A stretch of 64,000 bases of DNA from Prosthecobacter debontii (GTDB taxonomy: Bacteria; Verrucomicrobiota; Verrucomicrobiia; Verrucomicrobiales; Verrucomicrobiaceae). The stretch spans positions 496,001 through 560,000 of the forward strand of contig NZ_FUYE01000001.1 in NCBI RefSeq assembly GCF_900167535.1. The letters run 5' to 3'. Positions 26,095-35,900 of this stretch are shown one piece after another. The translations under genes were made by a program, and so were the position numbers. The notes under the pieces are model-generated. The model ran no database searches, had not been told where the DNA came from, and was given only the letters and a program-made list of their open reading frames with translations. The number at the start of each line of letters is the position of its first letter. Within the stretch, counting starts at the first letter, position 1.

Positions 26095-26104
26095 GTCGGG
26101 GAGG

Positions 26105-26968
26105 TTAAGTCACGAGACCGCCACGGCGCAGGAGGTCGGTGATGACATCTTCAAAAGGTTGATCCGGTGTGGCCCGTGTGTGTCCGATGCCGCGTTTAGC
26201 ACAGGTGCTCTTAAGGTTGGCGTTCCACTCGTTGACGGCTTGTTCATACAGCTTGGCTTCTCGCGGAGAAATAGTGACGCGTTGGGTTTGACCGGACTCG
26301 ACACATTCCAGAGTCACGTCCCCCTTCCACTCACAATGCAGGTCGTTGTCGTCGAGGGTTTGCAGGCAGAAAACATCGTGCTTGTGCCATTGCAGTCGGC
26401 TCAGACCTTCCTCGAAGCCACCGGGGAGGAGAAAGTCGGAGATGACACAGACCAGTCCCTTGCGCCGATGACGGGCTTCAAACTCTCGGGCACAGGTTGC
26501 CAGATCGGTGCCGGAACCGAAGGTGGGGGCCAGTTCGAGAGACTTCAGGAAAGGCAGGACTTGATTGCGACCTCGGCTGGGTTCGACGAGCGGTTGAAGA
26601 TGATCCGCAAGGCCATACACGGCGAGCCGGTCCAGCGTGTTGAGTGCGATGTATCCCAAGGCCGCGGTCAGTTGTTTGGCGTAAAGCTGCTTGCTGCTCA
26701 TGGAGGGGCTGCAATCCAGGAGCAGGTAGATGGTGGCGTCTTCTTCGAGCTCGAAGAGCTTGATCAAGAGGGATTCAAACTTGGCGTAAATGCGCCAATC
26801 AATGCTGCGGTAATCGTCGCCTAACGAATATTGCGCGTAATCGGCAAAGGTGATGCCCGCTCCCTTCTTCGTGCTGCGCCTGTCCGACTGCAAAGACCCA
26901 CCCAGGATCTTCCTCGCGAGAAGATAGAGCGAATCAAGCCGACGGATGAAGGCGGGATCGGTGAGCAT
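26105..26968 (-). CDS. DUF58 domain protein of the MoxR/Bat operon
   Basis: 287 residues, no membrane segment. The DUF58 signature is present: AQYSLGDDYRSIDWRIYAKF, followed by a VWA-like region (ATIYLLLDCSPSMSS) and VCVISDFLLPGGFEEGL. DUF58 proteins almost always sit beside MoxR ATPases and are thought to link the ATPase to the VWA membrane proteins. Here the gene lies between MoxR (upstream) and BatA-type (10 bp downstream). A 110-bp inverted-repeat element occupies the gap between MoxR and this gene. Confidence 0.9.
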   Translation of the reverse strand: MLTDPAFIRRLDSLYLLARKILGGSLQSDRRSTKKGAGITFADYAQYSLGDDYRSIDWRIYAKFESLLIKLFELEEDATIYLLLDCSPSMSSKQLYAKQLTAALGYIALNTLDRLAVYGLADHLQPLVEPSRGRNQVLPFLKSLELAPTFGSGTDLATCAREFEARHRRKGLVCVISDFLLPGGFEEGLSRLQWHKHDVFCLQTLDDNDLHCEWKGDVTLECVESGQTQRVTISPREAKLYEQAVNEWNANLKSTCAKRGIGHTRATPDQPFEDVITDLLRRGGLVT

Positions 26969-26980
26969 GCGTGGGGTGGG

Positions 26981-27090
26981 GGGATGGGTGGATTATTGGA
27001 TGGGTGGATGAGTGGGGTGTTGGATCATCGAAGGTGCCGCAGGCCAGTTGATCGTTTGGACATCCATTCATCCAACAATCCAGCCATCCC
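26981..27090. repeat. Long inverted repeat in the moxR-DUF58 gap
   Basis: Arms 26981-27010 and 27061-27090 are reverse complements with 4 mismatches in 30, some of which become G-U pairs in RNA. They enclose a 50-nt loop. Each arm consists of short ggatgg(g)tgga units. A fragment of the same unit (reverse complement gggatggatgagtggatg) occurs at about 28178-28195, between MoxR and the coiled-coil gene. It could be a processing site or attenuator within the operon, or a mobile repeat. Confidence 0.65.
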
Positions 27091-27098
27091 GCTGCTAG

Positions 27099-28088
27099 CT
27101 AGACCTTCACCTTTTCGATCACATCCGCGATGAGCGCATCGGTCTTGATGCCTTCAGCTTCACCCTCGAAGGAGAGCAGAACGCGGTGGCGTAGCGCAGG
27201 CAGGGCTGCCTTGGCGATGTCTTCCCTTGCGACGTGATAACGACGATCCAGAAGCGCTAGCACGCGGGCTGCGGCGAGGATGGTCTGAGCTCCACGTGGA
27301 GAGGCACCATGGCGGACGTATTTTTTGACGTCATCGGTGGCGTTGACATCGCTAGGATGTGTGGCGCGGACGATCTTCACAAGGTAGTTTTGGATGCCGG
27401 TTTCTAAAGGCACTTCACGGACCAGTTTGCCCATTTGCAGAATGTCCTCGCCTGTGGCAACCGCATGGATCTCAGGGACATGACTGCCACCGGTGCGGTT
27501 GAGGATTTCGTGGAAGTCGTCGTGGCTGGGCACAGGCACGAAGAGCTTGAAGAAAAAGCGATCCAACTGCGCTTCGGGAAGGGGATAGGTGCCGTCTTGT
27601 TCAATGGGGTTTTGAGTGGCCAAGACAAAGAAGGGGCTATCCAGAGGATGGGTGGCTCCGGCGACGGTGACGCGTTTCTCCTGCATGGTTTCCAGGAGAG
27701 CGGATTGCGTCTTGGGTGTGGCACGGTTGATCTCATCGGCTAACAAGACGTTGCAAAAGACGGGGCCAGGCTGGAACTCGAAAACCTTGCGTCCTTCTCG
27801 CTCCACCAGAATCTGGGTGCCGACGATGTCTGCGGGGAGAAGATCGGGGGTGAACTGAATCCGCTGGAACTTCAGGTGCAGGGCCTTGGCCAGCGTATTG
27901 ACAAGCGCTGTCTTGCCTAGGCCGGGGACACCTTCAAGCAGGACGTGACCTCCGCAAATGACGGCGATGAGGACGTTCTCAATGATGTCCTTCTGGCCCA
28001 CCATGAACTTGGCAATCTCAGCCCGGAGTTTTTCAAAGCTTTCGTGAAAGTGTTCGACAGCGGCAGGGGTTTCAGTGGGGGAGGGCAT
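27099..28088 (-). CDS. MoxR-family AAA+ ATPase
   Basis: About 329 residues from ATG at 28088. A GTG at 28184 would add 32 unconserved residues, and the ATG has the pyrimidine-rich leader (cccctcttttttccc) seen across the window, so it is preferred. Walker A is GVPGLGKTALV, Walker B LLADEINRATPKTQ, and sensor region FFVLATQNPIEQDGTYPLPE. C-terminal helical lid with RHGASPRGAQTILAAARVLA and a final LRHRVLLSFEGEAEGI. MoxR ATPases act as chaperone-like activators of VWA partner proteins, which fits the three VWA/DUF58 genes downstream. Confidence 0.93.
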   Translation of the reverse strand: MPSPTETPAAVEHFHESFEKLRAEIAKFMVGQKDIIENVLIAVICGGHVLLEGVPGLGKTALVNTLAKALHLKFQRIQFTPDLLPADIVGTQILVEREGRKVFEFQPGPVFCNVLLADEINRATPKTQSALLETMQEKRVTVAGATHPLDSPFFVLATQNPIEQDGTYPLPEAQLDRFFFKLFVPVPSHDDFHEILNRTGGSHVPEIHAVATGEDILQMGKLVREVPLETGIQNYLVKIVRATHPSDVNATDDVKKYVRHGASPRGAQTILAAARVLALLDRRYHVAREDIAKAALPALRHRVLLSFEGEAEGIKTDALIADVIEKVKV

Positions 28089-28204
28089 GGGAAAAAAGAG
28101 GGGATCAAAGAGTGGGTGATCGATCAATGAGGAGACTTGAGCGCCGTTTGTGAGTTGACCAGGGCTTCCCTGAGTTTCATCCACTCATCCATCCCGTGTG
28201 GATT

Positions 28205-29878
28205 TCAGTTGCTGGCGGGTTGGGTAGGCTGTTCTTCACCCACTTGCTGGATGGCCTTGAAGTATTCCTTCACGCCGGCTTTGACTTCGGCGGGCACATC
28301 CTCTCGCTGAACGAAGCTCTCCACTTGGCGCTGCCAAGTGCGTTCCTGATGGGAAGCCTGGCGGCTGACGGTGCCGGAGCCGCTGTCCGCAGCTTCGATG
28401 CTGGTGCTGCTAGGGCCTGCGCCTTTTTGACCCTGGAGTTGATCCCGCTTACCGTTGTCCTGACTGAGCTCACTCTCGGTGCGGCGGCTTTCACTGCTGC
28501 CTGCACCGATGCCTTTGCCCGTATTTTGACCGAGGGACTGGCTGAGTGAGTTGCACTGTTTGTTAGAAAGGTAGCTCTGACACTTGGAGGTGCACTGGCT
28601 CAGTGAGGTGAGTTTTTTCGCCGCGTTGCATTGTGCGGCTGAGCGGCAGAGGCTCTGAGAGAGTTTGGCAATCTGTTGCTGCACCTGGTTCTGGCAGTTT
28701 TTGCATTCGGTGCTGGAGGGGTTCTGCTGCATGTGCTGCTCCAGTTGATTCACCTGCTGCTCCAGGGAGATCATTTGCTGGTCCATGCTCTCGCTGCTGG
28801 AGGCGCCTTGGCTACCTTGAGCTTGTTGGCCAGACTGGCTGCTTTTGGGGCTGGTGCTGGCGTTGTTCTGAGATTGGGATTGGCTGCCGGATTTCTGAGA
28901 TGAGTTCTGGCCACTGCGCTGCTGATAGCTACGGGCTGCGGCAGCCATACGCTGGGCGGCAGCTTTGAGTCGGGCCAGTTCTTGGCGGGCTTCATCAGGC
29001 TTTTGGTCATCGGCCTTGGGTTGCATCTTCCGCAGTTGTTCGGCGGCTTGCTTATAGTCCTTCTGCTCCAAGGCTTTGGCCATAGGCCGTAGAGGGGCTT
29101 CCTGGCTGAGTTCAGCGGCGGCTTTAGCGAGCAATTGCTCCTGGCTGCGCAGGCTGAGCTTTTGTGCGGCCTCTGTGATGCGGCGTTCCAGTTCTGCGTA
29201 TTGGCGCAGCGCAGCTTTTTGATCCTTCGTCTGCCGCAGTTCCTCCAGCCACTTTTTCCACTCCTCAGGCTGGAGGAGTTCACGCTCATCTTCAGGAGAT
29301 TGGGTGAGCAACTCTTCGATCTGTTTTTCCAGCTCTTTGTTGATCTCTTCGGTCTTGGCTGAGGTCTCTTGCTCCAGAGACAGACGCTCCATCACGATGG
29401 GAGAGGGCTTTTTAAAACCCATGACGAGAGAGCTAACCAAAAGGATGGCTCCCCAAGTCAGAAGCCGACGCGACCAACGAATGGGAATGCTGGCCGGTTC
29501 ACAGCTCTCGATGCGGCGGGCGGTGTCTTCCACCTGGAGCGCGATGAACTCACCCTCGCGCTGTTGTTCTTGGAAGCCCAGGTGAGAACTCAGCGCATCT
29601 TTCAAGCCAAAATGGTCATCGGCAAAACGGGCCGCTTTTCGTTGATCTGGGCGGCTCAACCACCACAGGAGAGTGCTGAACAAAGCCATGCCAAAGGCGG
29701 CCCTGAAGTAGCCATATTTAGGCACGGCATAACCTTGGAGAATCCACAGGAGACACCAGATGGCCAGCAAGACGCTGACGACGCAGAAAACGGCGGAAAC
29801 GATTCTTGCCAGCCTTGCCCGATCCATCCGGGCGCGCACAGCATGGAGGAAAGTCTGGATGCGAGTATGTGCAGGCAT
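28205..29878 (-). CDS. DUF4175-like membrane coiled-coil protein with Cys/Ser/Gln-rich tail
   Basis: 557 residues. Two N-terminal membrane segments (about 24-48 and 60-75), a third at about 135-155, and then a long coiled coil (SAKTEEINKELEKQIEELL, ELERRITEAAQKLSLRSQEQ). Residues ~310-480 are low-complexity Ser/Gln/Asn-rich with a cluster of seven cysteines between residues 392 and 442 (CKNC, LC, QC, QC, KC, QC). The C-terminus is again helical. It resembles the DUF4175-like proteins found beside MoxR/DUF58/VWA genes, but the Cys-rich tail is unusual. It is co-directional with the giant TPR gene (95 bp upstream) and MoxR. The cysteines would lie outside the cytoplasm if the three spans are real and could form disulfides or bind metal. 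Confidence 0.7.
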   Translation of the reverse strand: MPAHTRIQTFLHAVRARMDRARLARIVSAVFCVVSVLLAIWCLLWILQGYAVPKYGYFRAAFGMALFSTLLWWLSRPDQRKAARFADDHFGLKDALSSHLGFQEQQREGEFIALQVEDTARRIESCEPASIPIRWSRRLLTWGAILLVSSLVMGFKKPSPIVMERLSLEQETSAKTEEINKELEKQIEELLTQSPEDERELLQPEEWKKWLEELRQTKDQKAALRQYAELERRITEAAQKLSLRSQEQLLAKAAAELSQEAPLRPMAKALEQKDYKQAAEQLRKMQPKADDQKPDEARQELARLKAAAQRMAAAARSYQQRSGQNSSQKSGSQSQSQNNASTSPKSSQSGQQAQGSQGASSSESMDQQMISLEQQVNQLEQHMQQNPSSTECKNCQNQVQQQIAKLSQSLCRSAAQCNAAKKLTSLSQCTSKCQSYLSNKQCNSLSQSLGQNTGKGIGAGSSESRRTESELSQDNGKRDQLQGQKGAGPSSTSIEAADSGSGTVSRQASHQERTWQRQVESFVQREDVPAEVKAGVKEYFKAIQQVGEEQPTQPASN

Positions 29879-29973
29879 GGCGCAGGGGGGATTTCTAAGG
29901 GTTTTATCAGGCGGGGGTTAAAAAGGCAAGGCTGTAGAGCAGGGAGGCTTGGATTATGGGGTGGACGTCTCGC

Positions 29974-32900
29974 TCACTGCAGCCGTTTGAGCGCGTTTTC
30001 GGCCGTGCGTTTGGGATTGGGGCCGAGCTTGGGTTCTTTGAGCAGTTGTGCGAGCAGGCGGCGTGCCTCTTCCTTACGTCCCAGGCGTTCGAGAACATCG
30101 GTTTTGCGGAAAAGATAGTTAGCTCGCAAGCCGACATCGTTGCCGACGTCAGCCATGGCTTGGTCGTAAAGCGCGAGTGAGGATTCGCCGGCGGAGGGAG
30201 CCACGAGATCGGCGGCTTCTGCGGCGGTGCGACCACGGCGAGGGAGGGCCTTTGCAAAAGCGAGGCCGGCCTCCGGCAATTCTTCCAGAGTGATGAGCTT
30301 GTGCGTGTTGACGATCAGGCTGATCATGTTGGGGATGCCGGTGCCAGCGGTGGGGTATTTGTCCTGCACCCAGGAGTCTGCCATCATGCCGGTGAGGATC
30401 TGGATGCGTTCTTCGATGGGAAGCTTGGGTTTAGGTTTGCCAAAATAACCTTGGCACACAAAGAACGTGTTGCGGTTTTTGACGAGGGTTCGCAGTTCCT
30501 CCGCATCTTTTGAGCTGAGGTTCTTTTTCCACGTTTCGAAGGCTCGGGCATCACCCTCGATCGTGTGCAGCATCAGCTTGAGCAGAATGGAGGTGCCAAG
30601 CGAAGGGTTGTTCCCATGGCGGGGGCTGGCTTCGATCAGTTTGTCCGTGTAAGCCAATACCTTTTTCAGATCACCGCGCTCATTACGGCTCCAGTGCCAC
30701 TCCAGATAATCCAGAACCGGGCTAGCGAGATAATTGTAGGTATAGGCGCGCAGCCTTTCGTCTGTTGTCGCTTCGCTGTCGCGGAGTTCCTGAAACAGGC
30801 GCAATAGATTTGTGTCATCGCCAGTCGTCCAGAATTGATGAGCCAAGCCTGCGGCGATGGGTTTCATCCGGCGGAAGGTCTTCCAGGTATCCGCCAACTC
30901 CAAAATCTCTGAGGCCTTGCTTTTTTGAGCGAGTGCGAGGTATTCCTCGTGAAGAAGCGAGAAGGTCTCGAATAAGGTGGCGGTATGCTCCAGGCAGCGG
31001 GTGCGGATCTCGTCGTCCTTGAAGGGGGTCGCTTTGAGTTTCGGCACGGCATTGAGAATGCGCCGGTTATGATCGATGAAGCCTTGGGCTTGGAGTTGTT
31101 TGGGCGGGTCTTTCAAGACGGCGCAGATCATTTCACCCAGCATCGCGAGGTCCGGATTGTTGGAGCAACTGGCTATGAACTTGGGTAGTTCTTCAGTGAG
31201 TGCGGGGGTGAACTCAATGCCCGTGTAGGGATCGTAAAGAAAGTTGGCCCACTGCTGCTCCAGCCACTGCTGAGCCGCAGTGTGAGCGCCATTGGTGACC
31301 AGGGTGACGAAGGCGCTGGGATCGTCATTGAGGGAGGTCATACCCTCCGCCAGCAGACGTCGAATGGCTTCGTCATGGCCTAGCCGGGCGACGATGCCCA
31401 GCATGGCGCATGGCGTTTCATCCCGTGGGCTGTAGGCGCGATTGCGTGAACTGTTTTCATTGTTCCGGCTGTTTCGCACGACCCAGGCTTCCCACTGCTC
31501 CTGAGCTGCGGTTTTCCAGGCTTCATTGAGCGGTAGCTGGCAGAAGGCCCGCGCCAGTGGCGTGAAGTGAAAGTCACCGCTGACGGCATGAAAAGCACGC
31601 TGCTCTTTGGCGATCAGGTCCATGCTCTTGCGTACGATGTCAGGATCAGGTCTGCGGATGTCTTTCGTGGCTAGATGCGCGGCCAAGGCGATGCGAACTC
31701 GGGGATTGATCTGCTCATCATTCATCTGTTGTCGGTAGTGCTCCCAAGCGGGAGCGAGGCCACCCAGTGAGCTCAGAGTTTTTTGCAGCTCTTCATTGCC
31801 GAGTGCATTGCTCTCCGTGCCGAGATAGAATCTGCCGGCACAGGCCAGTTCGCGGCGCAGAGATTGCGTGTCCGTGGAGTCTTCTTTGAGCGCGGCTTTC
31901 AGCACGGGCACACGCATGCCTGGGGGGAGCTTGACATAAAATTCGTAGAAGCCTAAGGCGAGTAAGGTGGGAGAGGTCTGGCCTAACTCGCGATGGAGTG
32001 AGGTGAGAAGCTCATTTACAGCGGCGGCGGGTCTGGCTTGGCCTCCGGCTTTCTTCCAGGCATCCATGAGGGTGTTGCTCCAGTGGCCTTCCTGGCTTTT
32101 GCCGTCCAGGATCAGCATGCCACTATCATCTTCTTGACAGAGCTGAAGGGTGAAGGCGAGGGCCGTTAGGCCGGAGGCTTGATCATCAAAATCATCCACA
32201 AGCTCGCTGCGATAGGTCCAGCCTTCGGACCAACTGTCGCCGTTCCAGCCGTTGCTCCGGGCCTTGGCCTCGATGAGCTGGGCTGCATTCAGGAAAAGCT
32301 GACGAGCCAACTCGCGATCAGAGTTGACGAGACCTGCCATGAGACGAGGCACTTGGTTCTCGAAGATGTTGTCTGAAATGTTCACTTCTGCCAAGCTGGA
32401 GGCTTTCGTGATGCGCTCGATTTCGTCTTTCTGGGCGTTCGTTTCCTTTTCCAACAGCGGAGCCAGAGCTTGGACTAAAGCGGCATCGGCAGTGGCGGGA
32501 TTGTTCAGGGCCGGGATCGCTGTTTTGAGCAAGGCGTTGAAGGTGTTCGCTCGCTCTGGGGGGATCTTTTTCAAGTCTTCACGGCGCTTTTTCAGCGCCT
32601 CAGTCAAGGTGGCGGGGACATTCTCTTGAAGCATGGCTAAGAGAATGTCGCTGCCAAAAGTTTGCGGTGTCCGAGCTTGAATCTTTTTCTTCACCTCGGC
32701 TAGGAGTGAAGGTTTATCGCGCAGATTTTTGACAAGCTCGGTAAGCGGGTGCTCGCGTCGATGGGTCGCTTTGAAGCTTAGGTAAGTGGGGGCTTCGCTC
32801 AAGGCATGGATGGCATCGAGGAATGTGAGAGTCTCGTCCGCGCCGTTCGCGGCGACGCTGCTCATGCTGTAAATCTGGTTGCCCATCCAGGTTTCATTTT

Positions 32901-35900
32901 CGCTGAGGCCGATCATTGCGGCCAGCTTCATGCCTATGCTAAGGAGGCCCTCTTTCCGGGTCATGTCTTCAATCGTTTGACCGGTGCAATAGGCTTGCCG
33001 ATCGTTGAAGGCACCGCCGTTTCCGTAGCGGGTCGTTACCCAAGTATCCATGCGTTTTTTCCAACTCGTTTCAGCCCCCAGAGCGCTGATCAGCCATTGA
33101 TGCAGAAACTCGTCTTCGGAGGCTCCTGCGACCTGCTTCCGGCGCGTTTGTAGAAAAACGCTGAGATAATCGTAGCCGTCATAGTCCCCTGAAGTGTTGC
33201 TTTTGTGGAAGGTGTAGATGACTTCATCGAGGACGGGGTTGCGGATGTCACGAGCCGCCCAGCAATCCGAAAGCCACACGAGCTTTTGTTGATGTTGTTT
33301 GAAACTGGTGTCCAATTTGACTCCCGTCTTCAGGTAGCTGAGTGCGGTGCTCGTGAAGTCCTCTTCCGGGCAGGTCCAGAGTTTGGCTTGCAGTAGCCAG
33401 GGGGCTGAGTCCTCCCGTGTGCGAGCACTGGTGATGAGGGGGAGGATCTCTCTCTGTAGGCGCTCGGTTTCACCCTTCTGCCAGGCCTGCCAGATCAGAT
33501 ATTCCGCCGGGGTGGGATTGGGGAGGGCCGCAGCCATCTGCATGTAGCCGTTACTGGATTTGGGCATACGTTGGACGCGGCTGAGAGCGGCTGCGGACTT
33601 GAGGATCTCAATGGCCCGTCGGTGGAGGTCTTCTTGCACGGCTTTAGAGTCGCCCGTTTCGGCCAGTCGTGTGCAGGCATACCAGCGGAAGCCTTCATCG
33701 GCCAGGGACGGATAAGCCATCATGGCGAGGCAGAGACGCTGATGCACCTCGATTAGGCGCCGCATTTTAGGGCCATCCTGGCTTGCACTGGAGCTAGACG
33801 CCTGGTTTTGATAACGTTGATGGAGGTAGAGAGGATTGCGCCCATACTGAAGTGAGCGGGTCAGGGCGACGGGCAGATCGACAGCCCATTCCAGAGCTTT
33901 CGACGATTGTTGTATGGGTTCAGATGCAGGCTCTTCCAATCGGCTGGCGATGGCCTCGATCAAACCGAGCCGTGACTCGAATTCCATATCCCAGGAATTG
34001 GACAGCACCTGGATGAGTTCATTGCCCAAACCGCTTCCCAAGGATTTGAGTGAGATCTGCTTGAGCAGTTCGGCGGCTTTCTGGGGCTCTTTAGGGGCTG
34101 TGACGATGATTAACCGAACACGTGTGTCATGGTCATTGGGGTTCTCGTCCAATAGTTTCTGATAAAGGGCGGTCGCCTCAGGGACCTGATCCAGCATCTC
34201 CAGCAGGCCTGCATATTCACGTCGTTTTAACACCGAAGAGCCCTCTCCAGGATTGAGATTTTTCATCAGCTCAGCGCGCGCCTCTTTGATTCCCGTCAGA
34301 TAGGTGAGCACGCGCTTGGTTTCGGATTTGGCGTAGCTCGAATTGTTTTGGCGGAAGTTGCTGCTGTAGAGGTTTTTGAGAACGTTCGAGGCTTCACGAA
34401 GGATGGCTTCACGATTGCCTTTCGCGATGAGATTTTGGAGTTTGCTGGTCGAGCTCGAAGAGGAGTAAGAAACATAGTTGCTGCTGCTGGAGGCAGGCAC
34501 CATGGCGGCCACTCGTTTCCATTGATTCGCCTCCTCGGTCATGCCTAGCGTAGTCATCGCGACGATGAGTTCGTCTCTCTCGGAAGTGGTGACTCGTTTG
34601 CTGCGCAGACGGCGCAAGGCTTGGCTGGCCGCCTGGAGCAAGGGTGGGGCAGGTTTGTCGAGAAGGGTGGCTGAATAAACCAGGGCTGCATCCACCTGGG
34701 CGCGAAGATCTTGGTCCAGCGGCTGAGACTGGATCTTCATCAGCCACTCCGCTGCCTGCCGATGATCTTCTTTTTGTTGCGCCACTCCTGCCGAGAGCAG
34801 CCAGTCCTCCACACTTGCGGACGGATTTTCCAATCGGGCTTTGAGCTCCTTTTCCATACCTTCCGTATCGCCAGATTTGCAGGTGAGGACGAAGCGGAGG
34901 ACCGGATTCTTGACTGTGGATAAAAGGGGTTTCAACGGCTCGAAATCTGATTCGATGAGGACTCCATCGGAAGGATCTGGATTGTAAAAGTCTTTCCGTT
35001 GGAACCAGAACGCCACATGCGGTGGTAGGGTGATTGCCGGAGGAAAGGGAATGGCCTTCAGTAATTTGATTTGAGCGTTACGAATCTGTGGAAGTCCCAA
35101 TTTGGCGATCATGCCGGTGCGTTTGGCAGGGTCTTGAAACAGTTCGACCTCGGCTTCGAGGATCTGGATCAGTTCCGGCCAGCGTTCAGCTGCACGGGCG
35201 GAGTTGGCGACCCAGGCGAAAGGCGTGGTGCGTCCGTTGTTGTCTTGGGTTTCGGTCAGTAGCCGGGTTAGGAGCTTGAGCATCCGGCTGGTTTGATCGT
35301 CTGTTAGGTCATAGTTCATCCCGTAGGAATTGACCCGCTGGCCTCCACCCAAAAGCTGACTGAAGGAAAAAAGGGTAGATGTCGAAACTTTACCTTTTCT
35401 TTCAAATGCGTCCAAAGCTTGGTCTAACCACGACCGTCCTAGTAGCGGATCCGTGGGGAGTGTGGAGATGACAAGCGCCAGAGAGATGACGGGGTAGTTT
35501 TTGCCAAAAGCTTCAAAGGCTTTTTGGGACGCTAAAGGCTCCATCGAACTGAGGGATGAAGTCAAGGCCGCATGAGCTAAAAGCCCTTCGTCCCAGCCGG
35601 AAGCCTCCAGATTTTCCTGCGGCACGGAGATGCTGTAGCGTGCCATATCCGGCACCATGTAACGCAGTTGCCGCGTGGCAGGCAGCCCGGCGGTATCGGC
35701 TTGAGACCACACCAAGGCGGCACGAGATGGGGGGAGGGACTGAGTGAGGCAGATGAGGTGTGCCGCGACCATGGCAGGGACCGATTCCACATTTGGCGGG
35801 AAGTAAATGATCCCGTTTGAGCTCCGCATGTTAAAGCGCCGTTGATACTGATGCTGATAACTCTGATAGAGCCCCACATTGAGCATCTTTTGCAGAGCCT

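Noticed and set aside
26969-27098. CRISPR-like repeats from the recurring ggatgggtgga units
   Set aside because: The units are arranged as one inverted pair with no regular direct repeats and spacers, so it is a hairpin and not an array.
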